Shown piece after piece: positions 25,957 to 35,079 of a DNA stretch of 64,000 bases. The translations under genes and the position numbers were made by a program. Each line of letters begins with the position of its first letter. Position 1 is the first letter of the stretch. The stretch is from positions 5,659 through 69,658 of the forward strand of contig URQO01000004.1 in the NCBI GenBank assembly GCA_900550135.1. The letters run 5' to 3'. The DNA comes from an uncultured Eubacterium sp. (lineage in GTDB: Bacteria > Bacillota > Clostridia > Lachnospirales > Lachnospiraceae). The notes beneath the pieces are model-generated. The model saw only the letters and a list, made by a program, of their open reading frames with translations, searched no databases and was not told the origin of the DNA.

Positions 25957-26865
25957 ATGAATGGAAGAACAGTAGGATATTGTGTCAATCAAGGTTTGGT
26001 AAATATCAAGAGAAATAAATTATTCTCAATTGCATCTATTGGTACTATTTCAGCATGTATTTTCCTGATTGGTATTATAATGTCTATCATTATCAATGTA
26101 AATTACATGGAAAAGCAGATGGAACAAAAACTTGGTGTAACAGTATTTTTTGACAACAAGATTTCACAGGAAGGTATAGATGCCATCGGTGATGTAATCA
26201 AGGCTGACAGCAGAGTTGAAAGATATGAGTTTACATCAGCAAAAGATGCATGGAAGGAATTTAAGAACAATTATTTTAAAGATGATCCTGAGTTGGCAGA
26301 TGCATTTGCAAATGACAACCCACTTGCAAACTCAGCTTCATACACAGTATTTTTAAAGAATATAAAAGATCAGGATGCATTTGTCAGTAGCATATCAAAA
26401 GTTGATGGCGTTAGAAAAGTAAAACATTCTGAACAGGCAAAAGAAACATTAAACAAAGTTTCAAAGTTGCTGGGTTATGTTTCGGTAGCACTTATTATTA
26501 TTCTTTTAGGTGTTGGAATATTCCTTATCAGCAACACAGTTATGATTGGTATATCAGTTAGAAGACATGAAATTAAAATTATGAAGTTGATAGGATCAAC
26601 CAACGGATTTGTAAGGGCTCCGTTTATTATCGAAGGCGTTACAATTGGTCTTGTGGGTTCAGCAATTCCGTTGGTTGTGTTAAGGTTTGTATATGGCAAA
26701 TTGATTGAATTTATTTTGTCAAAATTTGGTGTTATGGCAAATTCAATTACATTTGCATCAATTGGCAATGTATTTATGGTGCTTGTTCCACTGGGACTTG
26801 GAATAGGAGCAGGAATAGGACTTATCGGTTCAATTCTTTCTATTAGAAAGCACTTGAAGGTATAA
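25957..26865 (+). CDS. ftsX: Cell-division protein FtsX
   Basis: A 302-residue membrane partner of FtsE. Seen: a first membrane segment (about 25-50), a large extracellular loop (about 55-165) that in known systems contacts a coiled-coil hydrolase, then three membrane segments (about 170-300) with the FtsX/MacB motif SVRRHEIKIMKLIGST. It follows ftsE with no gap and is followed by the hydrolase gene 14 bases later, so the three form one operon. Confidence 0.96.
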   Translation: MNGRTVGYCVNQGLVNIKRNKLFSIASIGTISACIFLIGIIMSIIINVNYMEKQMEQKLGVTVFFDNKISQEGIDAIGDVIKADSRVERYEFTSAKDAWKEFKNNYFKDDPELADAFANDNPLANSASYTVFLKNIKDQDAFVSSISKVDGVRKVKHSEQAKETLNKVSKLLGYVSVALIIILLGVGIFLISNTVMIGISVRRHEIKIMKLIGSTNGFVRAPFIIEGVTIGLVGSAIPLVVLRFVYGKLIEFILSKFGVMANSITFASIGNVFMVLVPLGLGIGAGIGLIGSILSIRKHLKV

Positions 26866-26879
26866 TGGAGGATAAACAG

Positions 26880-28094
26880 ATGAAGAGAATATTCAAAGTA
26901 ATTCTTTCAATAACATTGATTATGGCGATGACAGTTACTACATTTGGTAGTGTTTCAAGTGAAAAAGGTAAACTTTCTGACTTGCAGAATCAAAAACAGC
27001 AAAATGCCAACAAAAAAGAGAAACTTCAGCAGTCAAAGGAAAAGGCACAGTCATATATTGAAGAAATTGATAAGAAGTTAACAACGTTATCAACAGATAT
27101 TTACAATACAGAACAGAAGCTTGGCAAAACTCAGGAAAATATTAAAAAGACTGAGAAAAAATTAAAGAAGGCACAGGAAAGTGTTAAAGGTCAGTATGCC
27201 GACATGAAATTAAGAATACAGTACATGTACGAAAATGGTGATACACAGTTACTTGATTTAATTTTAAATTCATCAAGTATTACAGAGTTTTTGAATAAAG
27301 CAGAGTATATTTCTGAACTATCACAATATGATAGAAAGATGCTTCAAAAATTAAAAAATACAAGACAGGAAATAGCTGATTCTAAAAAGTCATTGGAAAA
27401 GGACGAGAAGAATCTTGTAGCTATGCAGACAAAACAAAAAGCAGATAAGCAGGAACTTGAAGGTACAATTGCATCAAAGAAATCAGAGTTGGCAGGCTAT
27501 GAAGATTTGCTAGAGCAAAACGAGGCTTCAGGTGCAGCACTTGATGAGGAGATTAAGAAGCAGGAAGAAAAGGTGGCAGCAGCAAGACAGGCAGCACAGG
27601 CTACAGCAGCTCCTACTCAGGCAGCAACAAAAGCACCTTCATCAACACCGTCTACACCATCAACTCCATCAAAGCCTGCATCAAATCCAGGTTCTTCAAG
27701 CGGATGGATTTATCCTGTACCGGGACATACATCTATATCATCAAATTATGGCTATAGAAAAGATCCATTCTCAGGGGCTTCTTCATACCACAATGGTATT
27801 GACTTCCCGGCACCGGCAGGAACTCCTGTAGTTGCAGTTGCAGATGGTACAGTAGTGTGGGCAAATTACAATGCCACAGCCGGAAACTGGACTGGTATCC
27901 AGCATTCAAATGGTGTTACATCAGTATATATGCATCAGTCATCTATATTGGTTAGCGTAGGTCAGCATGTAAGTCAGGGACAAACTATTGGTTTGGTAGG
28001 AACTACAGGTTCATCAACAGGTAACCACCTGCATTTAGGTGCTACCTCAGGTACAACACCAGGTAACTGGATTAACCCATGGAACTATTTATAA
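26880..28094 (+). CDS. PcsB/EnvC-like M23 peptidoglycan hydrolase, FtsEX partner
   Basis: A 404-residue exported hydrolase from the ATG at 26880, eight bases after GGAGG; an ATG at 26865 overlaps that site. Seen: a signal peptide (to about residue 25), a long coiled coil (about 30-235, Lys/Glu/Gln heptads), and an Ala/Thr/Pro/Ser linker (about 240-275). The C-terminal LytM/M23 domain has HNGID, the metal His/Asp motif, and the HLHLG motif. Known: FtsEX releases autoinhibition of such coiled-coil proteins (EnvC, PcsB, CwlO). The gene order here predicts direct activation at the septum. The catalytic domain is intact, unlike EnvC, so it should cut peptidoglycan itself. Confidence 0.95.
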   Translation: MKRIFKVILSITLIMAMTVTTFGSVSSEKGKLSDLQNQKQQNANKKEKLQQSKEKAQSYIEEIDKKLTTLSTDIYNTEQKLGKTQENIKKTEKKLKKAQESVKGQYADMKLRIQYMYENGDTQLLDLILNSSSITEFLNKAEYISELSQYDRKMLQKLKNTRQEIADSKKSLEKDEKNLVAMQTKQKADKQELEGTIASKKSELAGYEDLLEQNEASGAALDEEIKKQEEKVAAARQAAQATAAPTQAATKAPSSTPSTPSTPSKPASNPGSSSGWIYPVPGHTSISSNYGYRKDPFSGASSYHNGIDFPAPAGTPVVAVADGTVVWANYNATAGNWTGIQHSNGVTSVYMHQSSILVSVGQHVSQGQTIGLVGTTGSSTGNHLHLGATSGTTPGNWINPWNYL

Positions 28095-28146
28095 AATACA
28101 GAAATATAAAAAATATTTTGCATACAATTTAGTAGTATGATTATTT

Positions 28147-28190
28147 GAAGAATGAAAAGTTAAGAAATTAATTTTTCATTCTTCATTATT
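28147..28190 (+). terminator. Rho-independent terminator
   Basis: GAAGAATGAAAA (28147-28158) pairs with TTTTCATTCTTC (28173-28184). It separates the ftsEX operon from the S41 protease gene. Confidence 0.8.
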
Positions 28191-28207
28191 ATAAGAAGGA
28201 ATAAAGG

Positions 28208-29386
28208 ATGAATAAAAAGAAAAATAGAACTAAGTTTGTACCTGGATTCTTGACAGGTATGGTTGCAATGCTTGTTGTTGTAGTGGCAATAGGAGCCGGA
28301 ATAAAATTTTCAGGATATAGTTTTTCAAAAAATAGTACATCAGCAACAGACAATGCAGAAAAGAAATTAAAAACATTAGAGCAGGTTATTGATTTAAAAT
28401 ATTTGGAAAAAGTGAATCAGGAAGACTTGGAAAATGGTCTTTATAAAGGATTGCTGCAGGGATTGGGAGATCCTTATTCAGTTTATTACACAAAAGCTGA
28501 ATATAAAGAACTACAGGAAAGCACTTCAGGAACATTTTATGGAATAGGTGCATATGTACAGCAAAAGGCAGATGAACAATATTGTACAATCACAAAAGTA
28601 TTTGAAAACGGTCCGGCAGATAAAGCAGGAATGAAGGCAAATGACATTGTGACCAAGGTAGATAACAAGGACGTAACAGGTCAGGATATTGATAAGGTTG
28701 TAAGTATGATGCGTGGAGATAAGGGAACTCAGGTGGTAGTTCAGGTGTTCCGTTCATCAGAGAAAAAGTATATAGATCTTAAGATTATTCGTGACAAAGT
28801 GGAAACTACAACAGTCAACTACAAGATGGTAGACAAGAAAGAAAAGATTGGTTATATACAAATCACAGAATTTGATACTGTTACAGAGCAACAGTTTATG
28901 AAAGCGTTGAATGCACTTGTAAAGCAGGGCATGAAAAAGGTGGTATTTGATGTAAGAGATAACCCGGGAGGATCATATGATGTAGTTTGTAGCATTCTTG
29001 ATACATTGTTGCCTGAAGGAACTTTAGTTAGCACAAAGGACAAATATGAAAATGAAGAAAAGCAGACTTCTGATTCTTCATGTCTTAATATGCCAATGGC
29101 TGTTATTCAAAATGGAAACAGTGCCAGTGCATCTGAGATTTTTGCCGGAGCAATTCAGGATTTTAAAGCAGGAAAAATTGTGGGAACACAATCATTTGGA
29201 AAAGGCATTGTGCAGCAGATTATACCGTTTAATGATGGTTCAGCTATTAAGCTGACAATTGAAAAATATTATACTTCAAGTGGAAAGAACATTCATGGAA
29301 AAGGTATTACACCGGATATAAAAGTTGAAAATGCAGACAGTAAGGTAGATAAGCAGTTAAATGAAGCCTTAAAAACACTAGAATAA
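28208..29386 (+). CDS. C-terminal processing protease (S41, CtpA-like)
   Basis: A 392-residue membrane-anchored serine protease. Seen: one N-terminal membrane segment (about 13-36), a PDZ domain (about 95-180, with GPADKAGMKANDIV), and the S41 core with FDVRDNPGGSYD and the catalytic segment GNSASASEIFAGA (Ser). Lys comes in GTQSFGKGIVQ. Known: such proteases trim exported or wall-associated proteins and often regulate peptidoglycan hydrolases. Location just after the ftsEX/M23 operon suggests it may process that hydrolase. Confidence 0.94.
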   Translation: MNKKKNRTKFVPGFLTGMVAMLVVVVAIGAGIKFSGYSFSKNSTSATDNAEKKLKTLEQVIDLKYLEKVNQEDLENGLYKGLLQGLGDPYSVYYTKAEYKELQESTSGTFYGIGAYVQQKADEQYCTITKVFENGPADKAGMKANDIVTKVDNKDVTGQDIDKVVSMMRGDKGTQVVVQVFRSSEKKYIDLKIIRDKVETTTVNYKMVDKKEKIGYIQITEFDTVTEQQFMKALNALVKQGMKKVVFDVRDNPGGSYDVVCSILDTLLPEGTLVSTKDKYENEEKQTSDSSCLNMPMAVIQNGNSASASEIFAGAIQDFKAGKIVGTQSFGKGIVQQIIPFNDGSAIKLTIEKYYTSSGKNIHGKGITPDIKVENADSKVDKQLNEALKTLE

Positions 29387-29422
29387 TTAATAAAATAGCG
29401 TAATAAAATATAGCATAAAAAT

Positions 29423-29493
29423 AGAACCATTATATGTATATGCTCTTGAAAATATTTTTCAAAGAGACATATACAATAAAGGTTCTTTTTTTA
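29423..29493. terminator. Bidirectional terminator between convergent genes
   Basis: AGAACC (29423-29428) pairs with GGTTCT (29481-29486); inside, ATATG-CTCTTGAAAA pairs with TTTTCAAAGAG-CATAT. It is followed by T on the plus strand and lies 26 bases past the end of the minus-strand gene, so it may serve both. Confidence 0.8.
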
Positions 29494-29518
29494 TAAGAAT
29501 AATCCACTAAAAGTTTGT

Positions 29519-30631
29519 TTAGAAGCAGTCATTGTAAATATCTATAATGTCATCCTTAGATAATAAAGTTGGGTTGTGTGACATTATTACCTGCTGATAT
29601 GTTAATACACTTTCAGCAAAATCAGGAATATCATCTTCTGTTGTACCATAAGCACTTAAAGGCTTCTTTGGTAAAATAACAGATAACAATTTGTCTAATT
29701 CTTCATTGACATCCGAAACCTGACATCCAATAGCATTGGCCAAAATATTAACTACCTGGTCATATTTGTCTGAGCATTCCTTTGAAGCATATTTCTTTAA
29801 TACGCTTGTAAGCAATGCATAGTTTGCTTCGCCGTGGGCAACATGATATTTTCCACTAAGTGGATAACTTAAAGCATGAACAGCACCACATCCGGCTTTG
29901 CCAAAAGCAATACCCGCAAAATTGCTTGCAATAAGAAATGTATCCAACAAAGAATCAAGAACATCAAAACCATTGTCTCTAATCTGCTTATATGCATCAA
30001 TTATCATTTCCATAGCCTTGTGACCAAAAATCTGTGAATATGGAGTGGCCAAAGGTGATAAACTTGATTCTATTGCATGAATCAACGCATCAATAGAACT
30101 TGTTGCAAAAACGCCACGTGGTAAATGTTTGATTAATTCAGGAATAAATACAGCTTCATCAGCATATAACTGGTCGACGGCAAGTCTTAATTTGGTATCT
30201 AATGAAGGAAAACCAACAATTGACACATTAGTAACTTCGCTACCGGTTCCACAGGTAGTAGGGATAAGAATCAAAGGGCATTTCTTTTTTGTTTTAATTT
30301 TGCCTGTAAACAAATCTACAAGTGGTGTCATTTGCTTTAGAGCAAAAAGCTTTGAAATATCCATAACAGTACCACCACCAATACCAAAAATTCTTTCATA
30401 AGAAAAATCAATGGAATCAATCATCTTTTGAATCATTTCATCAGTAGGCTCGCCGTTTCCGTATTTATCCTGGAATACAACCTGGGCTTCCAAATTGAAA
30501 TCTTTAAAAAAGTCATCATATATGTAGCTACATGTAATAATTAAATCATTTTTTGTAATTTTAAACTCATCAATAAATTCTTTACATGAATTAAATTGAT
30601 TCAAGCCTGAGCATAAACTTAATAGTTTCAT
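29519..30631 (-). CDS. 4hbD: 4-hydroxybutyrate dehydrogenase (iron-type alcohol dehydrogenase)
   Basis: A 370-residue NAD-dependent enzyme interconverting 4-hydroxybutyrate and succinate semialdehyde. The start is the ATG at 30631 with GGAGGTT upstream. Seen: the NAD loop GIGGGTVMDISK, PTTCGTGSEVTNVS, and the metal ligands in SSIDALIHAIES and HALSYPLSGKYHVAHGEAN. From memory of the Clostridium kluyveri enzyme, the length and many blocks (KLL start, EKYGxGEP, VTSSxDALIHA, GKYHVxHGEANY) agree closely, so I assign it beyond the broad family. A close relative acting on another short aldehyde, such as sulfoacetaldehyde, remains possible. It follows the aldehyde dehydrogenase gene in one transcript. 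Confidence 0.82.
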   Translation of the reverse strand: MKLLSLCSGLNQFNSCKEFIDEFKITKNDLIITCSYIYDDFFKDFNLEAQVVFQDKYGNGEPTDEMIQKMIDSIDFSYERIFGIGGGTVMDISKLFALKQMTPLVDLFTGKIKTKKKCPLILIPTTCGTGSEVTNVSIVGFPSLDTKLRLAVDQLYADEAVFIPELIKHLPRGVFATSSIDALIHAIESSLSPLATPYSQIFGHKAMEMIIDAYKQIRDNGFDVLDSLLDTFLIASNFAGIAFGKAGCGAVHALSYPLSGKYHVAHGEANYALLTSVLKKYASKECSDKYDQVVNILANAIGCQVSDVNEELDKLLSVILPKKPLSAYGTTEDDIPDFAESVLTYQQVIMSHNPTLLSKDDIIDIYNDCF

Positions 30632-30657
30632 AAATAACCTCCAATTGTTTCTATATT

Positions 30658-32100
30658 TTAATAACAGTTGCCAATACCTTTTAATGTAATGCACTTAACT
30701 TGTGTTAATTCATCAAAAGTTGAGAAAACTCCTTCACTGCCAACACCTGAATATTTGAATCCGCTAAATGGCATTTCAAAGCTACGGAAATAGCTTGAAC
30801 CGTTAATAACCACACTGCCACAATCAAGTTCGTTTGTAAATTTCATGGCTTTTTTCATATCCTTTGTAAATACACTACCACCAAGTCCGTATATAGTATC
30901 GTTTGCCAGAGCTAAAACTTCTTCTTCATTATCAAAAGCAGCAATAGGCATAACAGGACCAAATACTTCCATATCATGCATAATGTCAGCAGAAAATGGA
31001 ACATCTCTTATGACAGTAGGTTCTACAAAAGCACCCTGACGATTTCCACCAAGTACGATTTTTCCACCCTGTTTAACAGTAAGATTTATCTGGTCTTCAA
31101 CAGTTTTTGCTGCTTTTTCACTAATAACAGTACCTACTTTGGTGTCTTCACTTAAAGGATCTCCACATTTAAATTTGGAAATTCTTTCTGTAACGGCTGT
31201 GACAAAATCTTCATATAATGAACGATGAATTAAAAAGCGTTTTGGAGCACAGCAAATTTGTCCTGCATTAAAAAATCTGGCATTTACAGCTTCATTAATT
31301 GCAAGTTCCAAATCAGCATCTTCTAAAACGATAAATGCATCATTTCCTCCTAATTCTAAGGCTATAGTTTTTAAAGAAGATGAAGCTTTTTGTGCCACAT
31401 CAATTCCTACAGCAGTAGAACCTGTTAATGTAATCGCATCAATATCCTTGTTTGTTGATAAATAATCGCCAATATCTGAGCCACGTCCTGTAACAACCTG
31501 AACAACTCCGTCAGGAAATCCGGCTTCACGCATAAGAGATACCAAACGGCAAATTGTAAGAGGGTTGTCGGTAGCAGGCTTTACGATAACACAGTTTCCG
31601 GCTAAAACAGCAGGTGCAACTTTTTGATTAAACAAATTGCATGGAAAATTAAAAGGAATAATGCAGGCTACAATGCCAAGAGGTTCACGGCGTGTAATAA
31701 CTACATTATTGTCATGATTAAACTCCAAGCCTGCAGGAATCACAGTATCATACAGATGTTTTGCTTTTTCGACAAAAGCATTCCATGCAGTAAATATATT
31801 GTTCATTTCAATTTTTGTTTCGGAAACATTTTTTCCTGATTCTAAACTTAAAAGCTTTCCAAGTTCTTCTCTATTCTGGTCAACAAGATTTAAAAAGTTC
31901 TTAACAAGTTGGGCACGTTTGTATACAGGAATTTTTTTCCAGGCAGGAAATGCTGCTTTTGCAGCAGACACAGCCTTTTCAATATCTTCACTGGTTGCAG
32001 AAGGAACTGTATCAACCAATTCATTTGTATATGGATTGATGACATCAATTGTTTTTTCGTTTGATGCGGACACGTCCTGTCCGTTAATAATCATTTTCAT
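30658..32100 (-). CDS. NAD(P)-dependent aldehyde dehydrogenase, probably succinate-semialdehyde type
   Basis: A 480-residue non-acylating aldehyde dehydrogenase. Seen: the cofactor region IPFNFPCNLF and KPATDNP, the general-base Glu in LELGGND, and the catalytic Cys in AGQICCAPKR, which has a double Cys. AAGGAG precedes the ATG. Known: enzymes of this subfamily oxidise succinate semialdehyde, lactaldehyde or similar aldehydes to acids. Next to 4-hydroxybutyrate dehydrogenase, oxidation of succinate semialdehyde to succinate is the simplest reading. It is the first gene of the two-gene unit divergent from the ABC importer. Confidence 0.85.
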   Translation of the reverse strand: MKMIINGQDVSASNEKTIDVINPYTNELVDTVPSATSEDIEKAVSAAKAAFPAWKKIPVYKRAQLVKNFLNLVDQNREELGKLLSLESGKNVSETKIEMNNIFTAWNAFVEKAKHLYDTVIPAGLEFNHDNNVVITRREPLGIVACIIPFNFPCNLFNQKVAPAVLAGNCVIVKPATDNPLTICRLVSLMREAGFPDGVVQVVTGRGSDIGDYLSTNKDIDAITLTGSTAVGIDVAQKASSSLKTIALELGGNDAFIVLEDADLELAINEAVNARFFNAGQICCAPKRFLIHRSLYEDFVTAVTERISKFKCGDPLSEDTKVGTVISEKAAKTVEDQINLTVKQGGKIVLGGNRQGAFVEPTVIRDVPFSADIMHDMEVFGPVMPIAAFDNEEEVLALANDTIYGLGGSVFTKDMKKAMKFTNELDCGSVVINGSSYFRSFEMPFSGFKYSGVGSEGVFSTFDELTQVKCITLKGIGNCY

Positions 32101-32184
32101 ATTAATACTCCTTTACTAAAAACATAAATAAATCAAAATACGATAAACATTATAACAACAAAAAAGCGTTTTTAATTACAATAT

Positions 32185-32292
32185 GGAATTAAAATGGAAA
32201 AAATTAACAAAATAATTCTAAAAAGGAATTAAAATAGAGAAAAAGTATGATATTTTTCTGAATATCTGTTATAAACAAATAGAAATATCATA
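32185..32292. promoter_or_regulatory. Shared control region of the divergent dehydrogenase and importer genes
   Basis: The 11-mer GGAATTAAAAT occurs at 32185-32195 and 32225-32235, exactly 40 bases apart. TATGATATTTTTCT (32246-32259) is the inverted match, with a two-base insertion, of AGAAATATCATA (32281-32292). These lie between two divergent start codons and are candidate sites for one regulator of both units. Confidence 0.45.
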
Positions 32293-32379
32293 TATGAAAA
32301 CAAACGAAAAGTAGAATATGATGATGTTTGAAATTTGGAAGGAGACAAAAGAACAAATATGAAGAAATGGAGCGAGACT

Positions 32380-33468
32380 ATGGTTAATAAGTTGAAAAGA
32401 AAAATTGGAATAATGTCAATGTTATTGATGATAACATGTATGGTAACAGGCTGTGGAAATTCATCAAGTAGTAATAAGGAAGATACAGTACGCATGGCAA
32501 CTATGACTACAGGCTTTACAGCACTGATGCACACAGCAAATACTGATGGAGTATATGATGATTTGGGGTTGAAAGTAGATGAACAGTATTTTGACAATGG
32601 ACCAACTACAAATGAAGCTATTGCAGCCGGAGATATTGATGTGGCAACAATTGGAGCTATGCCGGCAATAACAGGAAATATAGCAAACGGTACAAGAGTA
32701 GTTGCAATATTGGCAGATGATGAAGAATCTGTTCAGATATACGCAAGAAATGACAGTGATATTGTAAAAGCAGGAAAAGGAAATATAAAAAATCATCCTA
32801 ATATATATGGAACAGCAAAAGAATGGAAAGGTAAGAAGGTAGTTTGTGCCAAGGGAACATCAAGCCATTATGGTCTTCTTGCAACATTAGAAACATTAGG
32901 ATTAACAGAAAAAGATATAGAACTTATTAATATGGAAGGTGCGTCAGGAGCATCTGCATTTGAAGCAGGAACAGGAGACATATTTGTAGGTTTTGATCCA
33001 CAATGGGCAAAATTTTATGAAAATCCGGACAAATACACATGCGTTTCAACTTGTGCTGACACAGGGAAAAAATTGTATGATGTTGTAATTGCTACTGATG
33101 ATTTTTGTGAAAATCATTCAGATCAGCTTGTAAACATTTTGAAGGGTGTATTACAGGAAGAGAAAAAATATGAAAATGATCAGAACGGTTACAATCAGGC
33201 AATGTATGACTGGCAAAATGAATACGGAGAATGCAGTGAAAAATTGGCAGCATACAGTGCAAAAATTAAACCTGTCATATCAATAGATGAACAGTTAAAC
33301 AGATTTAAATCAGAAAACGGACAATCGGATATGGAAAAGACTTTGACGGAAATAGCTGATTTTATGGTCAAAAATAATATTATTGAGCAAAAGGATGCAG
33401 ACAAATTAATGGAGAACAAATTAATAGATGGCTCCTTTATGGAAAAAGCAGCAGAAGGATTGGAATAA
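32380..33468 (+). CDS. NitT/TauT-type ABC substrate-binding lipoprotein
   Basis: A 362-residue surface lipoprotein that captures the substrate for the importer. The start is the ATG at 32380, seven bases after GGAG; in-frame TTG 32335 and ATG 32359 give an unsuitable N-terminus or spacing. Seen: n-region KLKRK, hydrophobic core and lipobox VTGC, then a Ser/Asn linker. The binding-protein body is of the SsuA/TauA/ThiY type (AAGDIDVATIGAMPAI; GKKVVCAKGTSSHYGLL; FVGFDPQWAKF). Family members bind taurine, alkanesulfonates, nitrate, thiamin precursors or aromatic acids, so the ligand is not fixed by sequence. It overlaps the permease gene by one base (TAATG). Confidence 0.9.
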   Translation: MVNKLKRKIGIMSMLLMITCMVTGCGNSSSSNKEDTVRMATMTTGFTALMHTANTDGVYDDLGLKVDEQYFDNGPTTNEAIAAGDIDVATIGAMPAITGNIANGTRVVAILADDEESVQIYARNDSDIVKAGKGNIKNHPNIYGTAKEWKGKKVVCAKGTSSHYGLLATLETLGLTEKDIELINMEGASGASAFEAGTGDIFVGFDPQWAKFYENPDKYTCVSTCADTGKKLYDVVIATDDFCENHSDQLVNILKGVLQEEKKYENDQNGYNQAMYDWQNEYGECSEKLAAYSAKIKPVISIDEQLNRFKSENGQSDMEKTLTEIADFMVKNNIIEQKDADKLMENKLIDGSFMEKAAEGLE

Positions 33469-34256
33469 TGTATAAAGAAAAAGACAGACCATTATGGTTA
33501 AAATTAATATTAAGCAGTATTGGTATTATTGTATTTTTTGTAATATGGGAACTGGTGGTAGTGACAGGCCTTGTATCATCAGACAAGCTGGTAGCACCAA
33601 CAACATTGCTGGCAACATTTATAGATAAATTAAACAATGTGGTACCTGATGGCAATACTATTTTAGTACATATTGGAACAAGCCTAAAACTTGTATTGGG
33701 TGGTTTTGCATTATCATGTGTAATTGGTGTACCATTAGGTCTTTTGATGGGATTCTTTAAGCCTTTTAAAGCATTCTTTTCACCTATATTTGAAATAGTA
33801 AGACCAATTCCACCGTTGGCATGGATACCAATTGTAATAGTGGTACTTGGAATAGGAATAAAATCTGAATTATTTATTATATTTATTGCGGCCTTTGTGC
33901 CATGTGTCATTAATTCATATACAGGAATCAGTGCTACAAACAAAGTGTTATTAAATGTGGCAAAGACAGCAGGAGCTGGTAAGGCTCAAATGTTTTTCAA
34001 GGTAGGCATTCCATCAGCCTTGCCAATGATTTTTGTTGGAATTAAAGTTTCTTTTGGTAGTGCCTGGGCAACTTTGGTTGCTGCAGAAATGATTGCTTCA
34101 TCTGTAGGACTGGGATATATGATACAGCAGGGAAGACAGGCTTCGAGACCTGACATTGTATTACTGGGAATGATAGTAATTGGAATAATTGGTGCGGTGC
34201 TTACATGGATACTTGGATTGTTGGAAAAGAAAGCAATACCATGGAAGGCTAAATAA
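33468..34256 (+). CDS. NitT/TauT-type ABC permease 1
   Basis: A 262-residue inner-membrane permease with about six membrane segments. Seen: the family stretch RPIPPLAWIPIVIVVLG near residues 104-120 and the EAA-loop region AKTAGAGKAQMFFKVGIPSALPMI (described by its ends A164 to I187), which contacts the ATPase. It begins at the last base of the binding-protein stop codon. The next gene is a second, distinct permease, so the channel is probably a heterodimer. Confidence 0.92.
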   Translation: MYKEKDRPLWLKLILSSIGIIVFFVIWELVVVTGLVSSDKLVAPTTLLATFIDKLNNVVPDGNTILVHIGTSLKLVLGGFALSCVIGVPLGLLMGFFKPFKAFFSPIFEIVRPIPPLAWIPIVIVVLGIGIKSELFIIFIAAFVPCVINSYTGISATNKVLLNVAKTAGAGKAQMFFKVGIPSALPMIFVGIKVSFGSAWATLVAAEMIASSVGLGYMIQQGRQASRPDIVLLGMIVIGIIGAVLTWILGLLEKKAIPWKAK

Positions 34257-34296
34257 TGATGCTTTAATGTAATTATTGCAATGATTGGAGATAAAA

Positions 34297-35079
34297 ATGA
34301 AAGATAAATATTGGAAATATATATATGGAGCTTTGTCAATATTAGCAGTATGTCTGGTATTGGGGCTTTGGTGGGCTGCATCTGTTTGGAATGACAGTCT
34401 TGCCAGTCCTATTGATACAATAGAACGATTCCAAAGATTATTGGAACACCCAATAATGGGAGTAACTATTTGGGCTCATATATGGGCAAGTGTCAGAAGG
34501 ATACTGGTTTCATTTGTGTTGGCATCAATAGTAGGTGTGTCCTTGGGAGTGGCATTTGGGATATTCCCAACCTTTAAAAGAATTATGTGGCCGGTGTTTT
34601 CAATAATCAGACCTATACCACCGTTGGCATGGATACCTATTGTGGTTTTATGGGTTGGCATTATGGGAGACACTTCGAAAAATATAATTATTTTTATTGG
34701 AATTGTAATGGCTGTAGTTATTAACACCCAGGCTGGAATAAGTGAAACAGATGAGTTGCTACTGAAAGCAGGAGAGACCTTGGGTGCTAACAAATGGCAG
34801 ATATTAAAAGAAATAACATTACCAAACAGCATTCCAACTATTTTGGCAGGAATGAAAACAGGATTGTCAACCGGATGGATGTCATTGGTTGCGGCGGAAA
34901 TGATAGCAGCAAAAGAAGGAATAGGTTTTTTGATAAATCAAAGCATGAAAAATTCTTCAGATACAGCACTTGATTTTATAGGAATTATTTTGGTGGCATT
35001 GTGCAGTGCGTTGTTTACATTGATTTTGAATATAGCAGAAAGGAAATTGTGTCCATGGCTGAAAATAAATGCAAAATAA
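34297..35079 (+). CDS. NitT/TauT-type ABC permease 2
   Basis: A 260-residue second permease of the same family. The start is the ATG at 34297, six bases after TTGGAG. Seen: RPIPPLAWIPIVVLWVG and the EAA-loop GETLGANKWQILKEITLPNS, with about six membrane segments. It is only moderately similar to permease 1. The ATPase gene starts 25 bases before its stop codon, showing tight coupling. Confidence 0.92.
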   Translation: MKDKYWKYIYGALSILAVCLVLGLWWAASVWNDSLASPIDTIERFQRLLEHPIMGVTIWAHIWASVRRILVSFVLASIVGVSLGVAFGIFPTFKRIMWPVFSIIRPIPPLAWIPIVVLWVGIMGDTSKNIIIFIGIVMAVVINTQAGISETDELLLKAGETLGANKWQILKEITLPNSIPTILAGMKTGLSTGWMSLVAAEMIAAKEGIGFLINQSMKNSSDTALDFIGIILVALCSALFTLILNIAERKLCPWLKINAK

